Notes: a model not told the origin generated them from the letters alone. DNA of 8,432 nt from an uncultured Rhodanobacter sp. (GCA_903827735.1 CAIKJM010000441.1:1-8432); one strand, 5' to 3'. Positions 1 through 6,998 are shown, counted from the stretch's first letter. Translations and numbers: made by a program.

Positions 1-402
1 CGGGCCGGGCTGGAGTTGCCGCTGCTGCATGTCGCGACCTGGTGTGCGGCGGCGCTGGTCAGGCTCGGGTTGATTCGTGATCTGGCCGCTTATGCGCCCG
101 CATTGCGCCGCCTGAGCGAGCGCTTTATCCGCTTCGGTTCGCAAACCGGCGGCATGGTGGTCGAGCTGTCAGGTATTGGCCTTGACGGTGCGTCGCTGCA
201 ACTGCGCTGGTGGCTGAGTGCGGAAGCCGGTGACGGTCCGCAAGTTCCGGTGACGCCGGCGGTGGTGCTGGCGCAGCGTCTGGCCGATGGGCTGGTCAGC
301 GCTACCGGCGCGCTGCCGTGCACGGGCTTGCTTACGCTGGCGCAGATCGAGGCGGGTTTCGATGGCTACGCCATCCGTTGCGGCGTTGATACGCTGAGCT
401 GA
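1..402 (+). CDS. Saccharopine-dehydrogenase-like protein, C-terminal part (5' end outside window)
   Basis: The frame is open from the first base and ends at TGA 400-402, giving 133 visible residues of a longer protein. A TTG at 16 could serve as a start, but the frame continues upstream (R-A-G-L-E), so I treat the gene as cut by the window edge. The visible part resembles the C-terminal half of bacterial saccharopine-dehydrogenase-family proteins: a hydrophobic helix near the beginning (LPLLHVATW), then FGSQTGGMVVELSG, a tryptophan pair (LRWWLSA), and a GP-x-VPVTPAVVLAQRLADG stretch, with GALPCTGLLTL near the end. In the family, an N-terminal Rossmann domain binds NAD(P) and this half forms the substrate domain; the true substrate of these bacterial members is mostly unknown. 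The NAD(P)-binding domain would lie outside the window. It converges on the DCC/DUF4166 pair with a 3-base gap, and such proteins often neighbour DUF4166 genes, which supports the call. Confidence 0.7.
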   Translation, partial: RAGLELPLLHVATWCAAALVRLGLIRDLAAYAPALRRLSERFIRFGSQTGGMVVELSGIGLDGASLQLRWWLSAEAGDGPQVPVTPAVVLAQRLADGLVSATGALPCTGLLTLAQIEAGFDGYAIRCGVDTLS

Positions 403-405
403 GCC

Positions 406-816
406 TCAGTCGAGAAAACGCTCGGCATGCGCCGGATCAGGCATCCTGCACTGTGGCTGCCGGCCAAATAGGCGATAGCGATGTCGGGCGATCCATCGAT
501 AAGCGGGATTGCGAATAAAGCGCGGTACGGCACGGACCATCCACGCGATGATCCGCCAGCCTCGGCCAAGCCCGGCGAGCACGCGGATAAGCGCTTCGGT
601 ATCAGTGAACCCGCGACCGTCCTGCACCAGCAGAAACGATGAGGGATCGTCCGGCGAAAGGCCGTGCGTCTGCAGTAGGCGTCGGCCGTGGTTACCCTGC
701 ATGGCCGCGAGACGATACCGGCCGATGCGATCATGACGCAGCAGAAAGTCCACCCAGCGGTTGCACAGCAGGCAAACGCCGTCGAACACCACGACCGGCC
801 GATTTTCAGGACTCAT
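406..816 (-). CDS. DCC family (DUF393) thioredoxin-like protein
   Basis: This 136-residue protein starts at ATG 816-814 and stops at TGA 408-406. It carries the family signature DGVCLLCN at residues 12-19, so Cys15 and Cys18 form a C-x-x-C pair like that of thiol-disulfide oxidoreductases. The pattern continues with W21, a FLL-x-HD segment, the LAAMQG stretch at 36-41 and the C-terminal RHRYRLFGR segment (111-119), all typical of the DCC family, whose usual length is 110-150 residues. The open frame extends 39 codons further upstream, but that extension has no family similarity, lies inside the DUF4166 gene and is arginine/tryptophan-rich in the manner of a shadow frame; the start was chosen because the conserved core begins right after MSPENRP. 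The start lies 11 bases inside the end of the upstream DUF4166 gene, so the two are probably translationally coupled. A role in thiol redox chemistry is inferred from the C-x-x-C; no substrate is known. Confidence 0.85.
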   Translation of the reverse strand: MSPENRPVVVFDGVCLLCNRWVDFLLRHDRIGRYRLAAMQGNHGRRLLQTHGLSPDDPSSFLLVQDGRGFTDTEALIRVLAGLGRGWRIIAWMVRAVPRFIRNPAYRWIARHRYRLFGRQPQCRMPDPAHAERFLD

Positions 817-1354
817 CAATGATCTCCAGCCAGCCGCGATAGGCAACCAGCTGCCCCAGCAAAGGCAGTCGGGTGTCGATCTCAAAGGTATAGCGCCCGT
901 TTTCCGACGCGCAGCGCGCCATGACCTTGCCAAAAAAGAAGCGTGGCACGGGCAGGCCGAATAATCGGGCGCCCCGCCACTGCCAGTCGATCGCGTCGTG
1001 ATCGCGAATCAGCGCAAAGCGCAGCGTGGTGATCCCCAGTTGCTCACTCAGAAACGGCGCGCGAGTTGCCGGGCGCAGCGTGGAGCGCATGCGTCTGGAG
1101 GCGAATTGGCGCGTCCATCGTTCGTGCGTGCCGCGGCGTTCGATGGTGACTTCCACGGCTTGCTGCGGCCCCGGCATCGGCAGGCCAAGCTGACGTCGCA
1201 GCAAGCGGACGATCCAGTGTGGAGAGCCGCCCACATCGGCGACGCCCTTGGCCACCAGCCGTTCGGCGTGACCGTGCATGCGTTGAACCGGCGTGGAAAG
1301 CAGTTGCCATTCGCTGCCCAGCAAAAGCGGAAACAAGCCCTGATTGTCAGTCAT
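806..1354 (-). CDS. DUF4166 domain protein
   Basis: The gene encodes 182 residues from ATG 1354-1352 to TGA 808-806. Features that look like DUF4166 are FPLLLGSEWQLLSTPVQRMH near the N-terminus, a KGVADV-x-GG segment, LGLPMPGP at about residues 56-63, a R-x-G-x-x-E-x-W-x-R-x-F stretch at 74-84, and the terminal LVAYRGWLEI. There is no signal peptide, membrane helix or catalytic motif that I recognise. The frame continues 12 codons upstream to a TTG, but that part overlaps nothing conserved and lies close to the terminator at 1401-1425, so the ATG is preferred; the ribosome binding site is weak. In other genomes DUF4166 domains occur fused to, or beside, saccharopine-dehydrogenase-like proteins and DCC proteins, and here all three sit together. 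The biochemical function is unknown; membership is called from remembered family pattern. Confidence 0.75.
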   Translation of the reverse strand: MTDNQGLFPLLLGSEWQLLSTPVQRMHGHAERLVAKGVADVGGSPHWIVRLLRRQLGLPMPGPQQAVEVTIERRGTHERWTRQFASRRMRSTLRPATRAPFLSEQLGITTLRFALIRDHDAIDWQWRGARLFGLPVPRFFFGKVMARCASENGRYTFEIDTRLPLLGQLVAYRGWLEIIDES

Positions 1355-1400
1355 TTCCCGATGATGCGGGCTGCACGGTGGCTGCAGCAAGCGCCAAAAG

Positions 1401-1425
1401 AAAACCCGCCAAAAGGGCGGGTTTT
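1401..1425 (-). terminator. Rho-independent terminator of rpmB-rpmG
   Basis: A perfect 10-bp inverted repeat (AAAACCCGCC at 1401-1410 and GGCGGGTTTT at 1416-1425) surrounds a 5-base loop. Read on the - strand, the hairpin ends in GGCGGGTTTT and is followed by CTTTT, giving a U-rich tail. It lies 55 bases past the rpmG stop and 46 bases before the DUF4166 start, so it most likely ends the ribosomal transcript and insulates the DUF4166-DCC pair. The + strand reading also ends in a short T run, so it may work in both directions. Confidence 0.85.
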
Positions 1426-1480
1426 CTGTCGCGGGCTGAAAGCCGCTGCTACTGAAGGACTTGCGCTTGCGCGCGATCGA

Positions 1481-1648
1481 TTACTTGATCTTGCCTTCCT
1501 TGTAGATCACGTGCTTGCGCACGACCGGATCGTATTTCTTGAACTCGAACTTTTCCGGCGTGTTCTTCTTGTTCTTCTGCGTGGTGTAGAAGTGGCCGGT
1601 GCCGGCCGAAGAGATCATGCGGATCTTGTCTTGTGTCTTGTTAGCCAT
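1481..1648 (-). CDS. rpmG: 50S ribosomal protein L33
   Basis: The gene encodes 55 residues from ATG 1648-1646 to TAA 1483-1481, the normal size for proteobacterial L33. It is highly basic and matches the L33 pattern: R-M-I-S-S-A-G-T-G-H-F-Y at residues 10-21, TTQKNKKN at 22-29, KFEFKKYDP at 33-41 and a lysine-rich end (YKEGKIK). L33 is a small protein of the large ribosomal subunit near the E site. It has no cysteines, so it is the zinc-independent form rather than the four-cysteine zinc-ribbon form. It follows rpmB with a 10-base gap, and a GAGGA Shine-Dalgarno element on the - strand (1660-1656) overlaps the rpmB stop codon, which suggests coupled translation. A strong terminator lies downstream at 1401-1425. 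Confidence 0.97.
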   Translation of the reverse strand: MANKTQDKIRMISSAGTGHFYTTQKNKKNTPEKFEFKKYDPVVRKHVIYKEGKIK

Positions 1649-1658
1649 GGCTCAATCC

Positions 1659-1895
1659 TCAGACCTTGTCGCCGCGGGCACGCATCTCGGCAATCACGGC
1701 TTCGATGCCGTTCTTGTCGATGGTGCGCAGGGCATTGTTGGAAACGCGCAGCTTGATCCAGCGATTCTCGCTGGCAACCCAGAAGCGGCGCTCGTGCAGG
1801 TTGGGCAACCAGCGACGGCGGGTGCGGTTGTTCGCATGCGAGACATTGTTGCCGGTCTGCACACCTTTACCGGTGACTTGACATACACGGGCCAT
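1659..1895 (-). CDS. rpmB: 50S ribosomal protein L28
   Basis: The gene encodes 78 residues from ATG 1895-1893 to TGA 1661-1659, exactly the usual length of proteobacterial L28. Recognisable parts are MARVCQVTGKGVQTGNNVSHANN at the N-terminus (start MARVCQVTGK), a basic NRTRRRWLPNL segment, the RFWVASENRWIKLRVSNNALRTIDK core and a short C-terminal helix. L28 is a large-subunit protein close to the E site. It has only one cysteine in the N-terminal region, so it is the zinc-independent form. The start is supported by a near-perfect Shine-Dalgarno AGGAGGT on the - strand with its core at 1906-1901, six to seven bases upstream of ATG. It is the first gene of a two-gene unit with rpmG, and is divergent from secB. 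Confidence 0.97.
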   Translation of the reverse strand: MARVCQVTGKGVQTGNNVSHANNRTRRRWLPNLHERRFWVASENRWIKLRVSNNALRTIDKNGIEAVIAEMRARGDKV

Positions 1896-2238
1896 AACGA
1901 CCTCCTAGATTGGGTTTCAAGGCCGAGGCGCGTTGCCAGGATCCATGAGAACCGCGGATTTACCACCCGTTAGCCAGGGCAGTATCGGCCCAGCGGCGCT
2001 GTGCGCCACGCAATGCTGGAGAGTGTTTCCAACGCCATGATCGCAAGGCCCGCATCGCGTGACGGGCTCCCCGAACTTCCGGGTCGGCATAGGCTAGCCG
2101 CGCATTCTCGCAGAAAAACCGGCCTGCGCGCAATCTACGGCGCCCGTTGGCCGATCTATCGGCGTGCGTGCCGCAGGGATGTATGGAACAATCCACCTCT
2201 TTTTTGTTCCACATAGACTAACGACCGAGGAAATTCCG
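1896..2238. promoter_or_regulatory. Divergent intergenic region between rpmB and secB
   Basis: This 343-base stretch must hold the leader and promoter of rpmB-rpmG on the - strand and of secB-gpsA on the + strand. Sure elements are the rpmB Shine-Dalgarno (CCTCCT at 1901-1906 read on +) and the secB ribosome binding site (GAGGAAA at 2227-2233). I searched both strands by eye for -35/-10 pairs and saw none that was convincing. An imperfect GC-rich hairpin-like segment lies near 2068-2083 (CCCCGAACTTCCGGG). A clear inverted repeat lies at 2184-2211 and is listed separately. No credible gene is present: an 84-codon - strand open frame at 1960-2214 has no recognisable protein pattern. Confidence 0.5.
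2184..2211. repeat. Perfect 8-bp inverted repeat upstream of secB
   Basis: TGGAACAA at 2184-2191 and its exact reverse complement TTGTTCCA at 2204-2211 are separated by 12 bases that are pyrimidine-rich (ending CTCTTTT). The right arm ends 27 bases before the secB ATG and about 15 before its ribosome binding site. It could be a binding site for a dimeric regulator or a hairpin in the secB leader RNA. It is not followed by a T run on the + strand, so it is not a standard terminator for that strand. The function is unknown. Confidence 0.6.
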
Positions 2239-2742
2239 ATGGCAGAAATAATCACCAACGGCCAGGCCAATGGCCAAGCCGACCAGCCGCAGCTGGTGGT
2301 GCAGAAGATCTATGTGAAGGATGTTTCCTTCGAAGTGCCCAACGCGCCGCAGATCTTCCAGGACGTCAACGAAACCGAACAGCCGCAGGTCCAGCTGAAT
2401 CTGGGTCAGAAAGTCACCGAGATGGGCAACGACCAGTACGAAGTGGTGCTCAGCCTCACGCTGACCTGCACCGTCGGCCAGCGCACCGCGTATCTGGCCG
2501 AAGTGGAGCAGGCCGGTTTGTTCGGTATCGCCGGCTTCAACGAGATGGACAAGGCCGGCATCATCGGCAGCTACTGCCCGAACCTGCTGTTTCCGTATGC
2601 CCGCCAGACGATCTCCTCGCTGGTGTTGGAAGGCGGTTTCCCGCCGTTCCTGCTGCAGCCGATCAACTTCGATGCGCTGTTCGCCGAACAGCAGCGCCGG
2701 ATGATGGGCGGTGACGAGGTTCCGGCCACGCTCAACAGCTGA
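2239..2742 (+). CDS. secB: Protein-export chaperone SecB
   Basis: The gene encodes 167 residues from ATG 2239 to TGA 2740-2742, close to the usual 150-170. SecB is a cytoplasmic tetrameric chaperone that keeps precursor proteins unfolded and hands them to SecA at the Sec translocon. Characteristic stretches are LVVQKIYVKDVSFEVPNAP at residues 19-37, the VVLSLTLTC strand at 69-77, AYLAEVEQAGLF at 84-95, and the strongly conserved CPNLLFPYAR at 113-122 followed by GGFPPFLLQPINFDALF at 132-148. The frame is open 25 codons further up to a GTG at 2164, but that part runs through the inverted repeat; the ATG at 2239 is preceded by GAGGAAA at a good distance and begins with the expected acidic, poorly conserved N-terminus. 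gpsA follows after 15 bases, the classic secB-gpsA order of proteobacteria, so the two are very likely cotranscribed. Confidence 0.98.
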   Translation: MAEIITNGQANGQADQPQLVVQKIYVKDVSFEVPNAPQIFQDVNETEQPQVQLNLGQKVTEMGNDQYEVVLSLTLTCTVGQRTAYLAEVEQAGLFGIAGFNEMDKAGIIGSYCPNLLFPYARQTISSLVLEGGFPPFLLQPINFDALFAEQQRRMMGGDEVPATLNS

Positions 2743-2757
2743 ACCTGGGCGCTCGAG

Positions 2758-3783
2758 ATGGCTGAACGTTCCACTCTGGCCGTGCTCGGTGCCGGTTCCT
2801 GGGGCACCGCGCTGGCGGCACTGACCGCCCGCAACGGCGTGCCGACCACGCTGTGGGGCCGTGATCCGCAGGCTTTGGCCGAGATGGCCGCAAGCCGCTG
2901 CAATCAGCGCTATCTGCCGGATATCGAGCTGCCGCCGTCGCTTCATTACGAAAGTGATCTGGCGGCCGCCGTGCGCGGCGCCAACATCGTACTGATTGTG
3001 GTGCCCAGCCACGCGTTCGCCTCCATGCTGGTCGAGCTGGCGCCGCTGCTCGACGGCGATACGGCGATCGCCTGGGCGACGAAAGGCTTCGAGCCCGGCA
3101 CCGGCCGATTTCTGCACGAACTGGTAACGCAGCAGCTGCCGGGTCGGCCAGCGGCCGTGGTTACCGGCCCGTCGTTCGCGCGCGAAGTGGCGGCAGGTTT
3201 GCCCAGCGCCGTGACCGTGCATTCGGACAACGCGGCATTTGCGCAAACCGTGGCCAGCCTCCTGCATGCGCCGAATCTGCGCGCGTATTCCGGTAGCGAC
3301 ATGCTGGGCGCCGAGCTCGGTGGCGCGATGAAAAACGTGCTGGCCGTCGCCACCGGTATCGCCGACGGCATGGAGCTGGGCCTGAACGCCCGCGCCGGTC
3401 TGATCACCCGCGGCATGAACGAGATGCTGCGCCTAGGCGTGGCGCTGGGCGCGCGGCCGGAAACGCTGATCGGCCTGTCGGGTTTGGGTGACCTCGTGCT
3501 CACCTGCACCGGCGATCTTTCGCGCAACCGCCGGCTCGGTCTGGCGCTGGGTCGCGGCATCGCGATCGATGAGGCCGTGCGGCAAATCGGTCAGGTGGTG
3601 GAAAGCGTGCTCACCGCCGACGAGGTGGCTCGGCTGGCCGACAAGCACGGCCTCGATCTGCCGATCAGTGCGGGCGTTCGCGCCGTGCTGCACGGCGAAG
3701 TGACGCCGGTCGACGGACTTCGATCGCTGATGGCGCGGGAACAGAAGCCGGAATATCCGCGCGGTCTTTTCGGCGCCGGTTAG
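2758..3783 (+). CDS. gpsA: Glycerol-3-phosphate dehydrogenase [NAD(P)+]
   Basis: The gene encodes 341 residues from ATG 2758 to TAG 3781-3783, a normal length. The enzyme reduces dihydroxyacetone phosphate to sn-glycerol 3-phosphate in the cytoplasm, supplying the backbone of phospholipids. The N-terminal dinucleotide-binding loop is GAGSWG at residues 11-16, followed by the VVPSHAF segment (82-88). Conserved Lys109 lies in WATKGFEPGTG, and VTGPSFAREVA follows at 135-145. The C-terminal helical domain has the catalytic Lys192 in ELGGAMKNVLAVATG, then GLNARAGLITRGMNEM, GLGDLVLTC (242-250) and RNRRLG (256-261) involved in cofactor and substrate binding. All key residues are present and the frame is intact. 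The start is set by the spacing to the Rossmann loop; the ribosome binding site (CTCGAG region) is weak, so translation may depend on coupling to secB 15 bases upstream. Confidence 0.98.
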   Translation: MAERSTLAVLGAGSWGTALAALTARNGVPTTLWGRDPQALAEMAASRCNQRYLPDIELPPSLHYESDLAAAVRGANIVLIVVPSHAFASMLVELAPLLDGDTAIAWATKGFEPGTGRFLHELVTQQLPGRPAAVVTGPSFAREVAAGLPSAVTVHSDNAAFAQTVASLLHAPNLRAYSGSDMLGAELGGAMKNVLAVATGIADGMELGLNARAGLITRGMNEMLRLGVALGARPETLIGLSGLGDLVLTCTGDLSRNRRLGLALGRGIAIDEAVRQIGQVVESVLTADEVARLADKHGLDLPISAGVRAVLHGEVTPVDGLRSLMAREQKPEYPRGLFGAG

Positions 3784-3790
3784 CCGGTCC

Positions 3791-3809
3791 GGCCGGTTCG
3801 GTGCCGGCC
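3791..3809 (+). terminator. Possible GC hairpin after gpsA
   Basis: GGCCGG at 3791-3796 and CCGGCC at 3804-3809 form a 6-bp stem with a 7-base loop, 8 bases after the gpsA stop. No T run follows, so it is at best a weak or rho-assisted terminator. The surrounding sequence is generally rich in CCGG, which makes such a stem likely by chance. Confidence 0.3.
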
Positions 3810-3849
3810 GCTCGTTCCGCCGTTCATAAAGACCGCGGCGCAACGACGG

Positions 3850-3876
3850 TTGCAAGTCTCCCGGCACTGCTAAGCT
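3850..3876 (+). promoter_or_regulatory. Candidate promoter of the SNF2 helicase gene
   Basis: TTGCAA at 3850-3855 matches the -35 consensus in four of six bases. After 15 bases comes TAAGCT at 3871-3876, a weak -10 box preceded by TGC in extended -10 style. The start codon at 3905 lies 29 bases on. The spacing is shorter than ideal, so this is tentative. Confidence 0.3.
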
Positions 3877-3904
3877 CAGTGTTTTGGTCGTCGCCACGGA
3901 CCGC

Positions 3905-6900
3905 ATGCGCATGCAGCAACCGGACGAAAAAGAGCAGGCCGCGGCGCTCGCCGTGGGCGAAGAGGACACGCTGCCGCTGGCGTGGCGGCGCCTGCTGGCC
4001 GCACCCAAGCCGGTCGCCACCGAAGACCACGGCGTGCTCGGCTTTTTCCTGGAAGTGATGCCCGAAGAGGGCGCCGTCTACGCGCATATCGACGTGGCGC
4101 CGGTGCTGCTGTCGCAGCTGGAGAACGGCCGCTACACGCGCCCGGTGCCGCTGGACAGCAAGCATCTTGGCCAACTGCCGCTGCAACCGCACGAGCAGCG
4201 CCTCGCCGCCACGGTGCTCGGCCTGCCGCAGAGCCTGCGCAAGAGCCGCAGCTACGCCCGGCTCAGTGGTCATGTCGGCGACACCTTGCTGGCCGAAGTG
4301 CTGGATACCTCGCCGTGCTTTCTCGGTGGCTTGGCCGGGCTGCGCCTGTCGCGCGGCAAGTCGCATCCGCTCAACTGGCACTGGGTGATGGAGTCCGACG
4401 GCAGCCAGCGCCTGCTGCCGCAGTTGTCCAGCAATCAGCGGCTGCTGCGCATCGATAGCCTGTGGTACCTCGACGCCGAGCGCGCCACGCTGGGCATGCT
4501 CGACGCGGCCGCCGAAGAAACGCTGTGGCTGGAGCTGCCGCCGCTGAAACACGAGCACGGCAAGCGCCTGCGCAGCCGGCTGCCCAACAGCCGCCTCGCC
4601 ACGCGCGTGCCGCTGCCGCAGGTCTTTGGCGAGCTGCGCCGCTCGCAGCTGGCGCCCAAGCCGGTGCTGACCCTGCATGCGCTCACCCGACACGCGCGGC
4701 TGGCCGCGGGCACGCCGCCGCTGGGCTATGCCCGGCTGGCCTTCGACTACGCCGGCGAGCGTCTGCCCGGCCGCGGCGGCGATCCGCTGGTGCGCCGCGT
4801 GCGCAACGGCCAGCTGGTGGAAATCACGCGCCGCCGCGCCGACGAGCTCTCGGCGATGGAGCAGCTCGAGCACGCCGGCCTGACTCCCGGCGTCGATACC
4901 GAAGGCCTGCCGTGGGACGTCGCCGATACCTTGCCCGACGACGCGTGGCTGTTTCCCGGCACCGGTTACGCCGGTGCGCTCGAGGTCAACACGCCGGCGC
5001 GCTGGCTGGCGCTGCGGCCGAAGCTCGAGCAGGAAAACTTCCAGGTCGAATACGCGCCAAGCTTTCCGTTCGAAGTGCTGGAAGGTCCGGTGCGCTGGTA
5101 CGGCCACGCGGTCGAGGACACCGACGATCACGCCTTCGATCTGGAGATCGGCATCGAGCTGGACGGCCAGCGGCACAACCTGTTGCCCGCCGTCGCCCAG
5201 GCGCTGACGGAAAATCAGCTGAGCCTGCGGCCCGCGCCGAACGAACCCGAGGATGCCGTGTGGTACGCACCGGTCGACGCGCGCCGGCGCGTGCCGGTGC
5301 GCCTGAAGGAGCTGCGCGGCCTGCTGGCGCCACTGGCCGAATACCTCGAAAAGCCGCGCAAGAAACTCCATCTGCCGCGCGTCCAGGCCGGCCGGCTGGA
5401 GGAACTGGTCGCCGCCATGCCCGGCGGCAGCGCGCTGGAGGCCTCCGAGTCGCTGCGCGGGTTTGCCGGGCGCCTGCGCCATGCGGCCGAGCGCGCCAGC
5501 GACGAGGTGCCCGAAGGCCTTACGGTCGAACTGCGTCCGTATCAGCGCGAAGGTCTGCGCTGGTTGAATGCGCTGGCCGAGGCGGGCGTCGGCGGCGTGC
5601 TGGCCGATGACATGGGCCTGGGCAAAACGCTGCAGCTGATCACCCATCTGCTGTCGCTGAAACAGGGCGGCGCGCTAAGCCAGCCGGCGCTAATCGTGGT
5701 GCCGACCAGTCTGATTCCCAACTGGCAATCGGAAATCGCGCGCTTTGCGCCGATGCTGAAAGTGCTGACCCTGCACGGGCCGCAGCGCGCCGAGGAATTC
5801 GCCCAGCTCGGCGCGCAGGACATCGTGCTGACCAGCTATGCCCTGCTGCCGCGCGACGTGGTGCCGCTGCGCAAGCAGCCGTTCGCGCTGATCGTGCTGG
5901 ACGAGGCGCAGCAGGTAAAAAACCCTCGCACGCAGGCGCGCCGCGCGCTGCTCAGCCTGCGCACCTCGCGCTATGTCTGCCTCACCGGCACGCCGCTCGA
6001 AAACCATCTCGGCGAGCTGTGGTCGCAGGTCGATCTGGCGGTGCCCGGTTTGCTGGGCGACGAAGGCGCGTTCCGCCGCTTCTACCGCGTGCCGATCGAA
6101 AAGCAGCACGACGAGGAATGCCAGCAGCGGCTCAATCTGCGCCTCGCGCCCTTCATCCTCCGCCGCACCAAGGCGCAGGTGGCGCAGGAGCTGCCGCCGA
6201 AAACCGAAATCACCCGCCGCGTGGTGCTCGAAGGCCGCCAGCGCGATCTCTACGAAGGCCTGCGCCTGTCGCTGGCCGAAGAGCTGCGCGAGGTCATCGC
6301 CCAGCGCGGTATCGCGCACTCCGGCATCGTGGTCTTGGACGCGCTGCTCAAGCTGCGCCAGGTCTGCTGCGATCCGCGCCTGGTGAAACTCGAAGTCGCG
6401 CGCGGCGTGCACGAGTCGGCCAAGTTCGAGATGCTGATGGACATGCTGCCTGCGCTGCTCGACGAGGGCCGCAAGGTGCTGCTGTTCTCGCAGTTCACCG
6501 GCATGCTGAAGCTGATCGCGGCCGAGCTCGACCGGCGCCGCATTCGCTACGTCACCCTCACCGGCGAAACGCGCGATCGCGCCGAGCCCGTGCAGCGTTT
6601 TCAGAACGGCGAGGTGCCGCTGTTCCTGCTGTCGCTGAAAGCCGGCGGCGTCGGCCTCAACCTCACCGCGGCCGACACCGTGATCCACTACGACCCGTGG
6701 TGGAACCCCGCCGCCGAAGCGCAGGCCAGCGACCGCGCCCATCGCATCGGGCAGGACAAGCCGGTCTTCGTGTTCCGCCTGATCACCAGCGGCACCGTCG
6801 AAGAGCGCATCGAAGAACTGAAAGCACGCAAGGCCGAACTCGCCGCCGCCGTGCTCGAAGGCGGCGGCAGCCGTGAAAAGCTCAGCTTCGATCAGGGCGA

Positions 6901-6928
6901 CCTGGATGCGCTGCTGGCGCCCGCTTGA
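3905..6928 (+). CDS. SNF2-family DEAD/DEAH-box helicase (no SWIM domain)
   Basis: The gene encodes 1007 residues and ends at TGA 6926-6928. The C-terminal half is a complete SNF2 ATPase motor: RPYQREG at residues 544-550, Walker A DDMGLGKT at 568-575 (Lys574), VVPTSLIPNW as motif Ia, Walker B DEAQ at 666-669, motif III LTGTPLENH at 693-701, motif IV LLFSQFTGM near 859-867, motif V AGGVGLNL at 913-920, and motif VI DRAHRIGQ at 943-950. Such proteins use ATP to move along double-stranded DNA and remodel or displace bound proteins; the cellular role of bacterial members is poorly defined. The first ~530 residues look like the accessory region of bacterial SNF2 proteins, with no recognised catalytic motif. 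A zinc-chelating SWIM domain (CxCx(n)CxH), common at the N-terminus of this class, is absent. ATG 3905 was chosen; ATG 3911 and TTG 3884 are alternatives, and an in-frame TAA at 3827-3829 rules out a longer protein. Confidence 0.93.
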   Translation: MRMQQPDEKEQAAALAVGEEDTLPLAWRRLLAAPKPVATEDHGVLGFFLEVMPEEGAVYAHIDVAPVLLSQLENGRYTRPVPLDSKHLGQLPLQPHEQRLAATVLGLPQSLRKSRSYARLSGHVGDTLLAEVLDTSPCFLGGLAGLRLSRGKSHPLNWHWVMESDGSQRLLPQLSSNQRLLRIDSLWYLDAERATLGMLDAAAEETLWLELPPLKHEHGKRLRSRLPNSRLATRVPLPQVFGELRRSQLAPKPVLTLHALTRHARLAAGTPPLGYARLAFDYAGERLPGRGGDPLVRRVRNGQLVEITRRRADELSAMEQLEHAGLTPGVDTEGLPWDVADTLPDDAWLFPGTGYAGALEVNTPARWLALRPKLEQENFQVEYAPSFPFEVLEGPVRWYGHAVEDTDDHAFDLEIGIELDGQRHNLLPAVAQALTENQLSLRPAPNEPEDAVWYAPVDARRRVPVRLKELRGLLAPLAEYLEKPRKKLHLPRVQAGRLEELVAAMPGGSALEASESLRGFAGRLRHAAERASDEVPEGLTVELRPYQREGLRWLNALAEAGVGGVLADDMGLGKTLQLITHLLSLKQGGALSQPALIVVPTSLIPNWQSEIARFAPMLKVLTLHGPQRAEEFAQLGAQDIVLTSYALLPRDVVPLRKQPFALIVLDEAQQVKNPRTQARRALLSLRTSRYVCLTGTPLENHLGELWSQVDLAVPGLLGDEGAFRRFYRVPIEKQHDEECQQRLNLRLAPFILRRTKAQVAQELPPKTEITRRVVLEGRQRDLYEGLRLSLAEELREVIAQRGIAHSGIVVLDALLKLRQVCCDPRLVKLEVARGVHESAKFEMLMDMLPALLDEGRKVLLFSQFTGMLKLIAAELDRRRIRYVTLTGETRDRAEPVQRFQNGEVPLFLLSLKAGGVGLNLTAADTVIHYDPWWNPAAEAQASDRAHRIGQDKPVFVFRLITSGTVEERIEELKARKAELAAAVLEGGGSREKLSFDQGDLDALLAPA

Positions 6929-6998
6929 CGTCGAGACGTGCGTGCCCAAAAGGTAATCGGTTTCCCGATGGATGTGTGTTTGATTTGGAGAATCGACT

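Noticed and set aside
998..1756. A 252-codon + strand open frame across DUF4166, rpmG and part of rpmB
   Set aside because: It runs antisense to three recognisable genes and through a terminator; its translation shows no domain pattern.
2140..2180. A tRNA-like start (GCGCCCGTTGGCC...) before secB
   Set aside because: No anticodon arm, T-arm or 3' acceptor complement follows before secB, so no cloverleaf can be built.
1960..2214. An 84-codon - strand open frame in the rpmB-secB spacer
   Set aside because: Its translation is arginine- and alanine-rich without recognisable pattern, and it would occupy the region needed for the rpmB promoter and leader.
2218..3267. A 349-codon - strand open frame opposite secB and gpsA
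   Set aside because: Both secB and gpsA are unmistakable on the + strand, so this is a shadow frame.
6956..6969. Small inverted repeat ATCGG-TTTC-CCGAT between helicase and exported-protein gene
   Set aside because: It has only five base pairs and no T run; too weak to call a terminator or operator.
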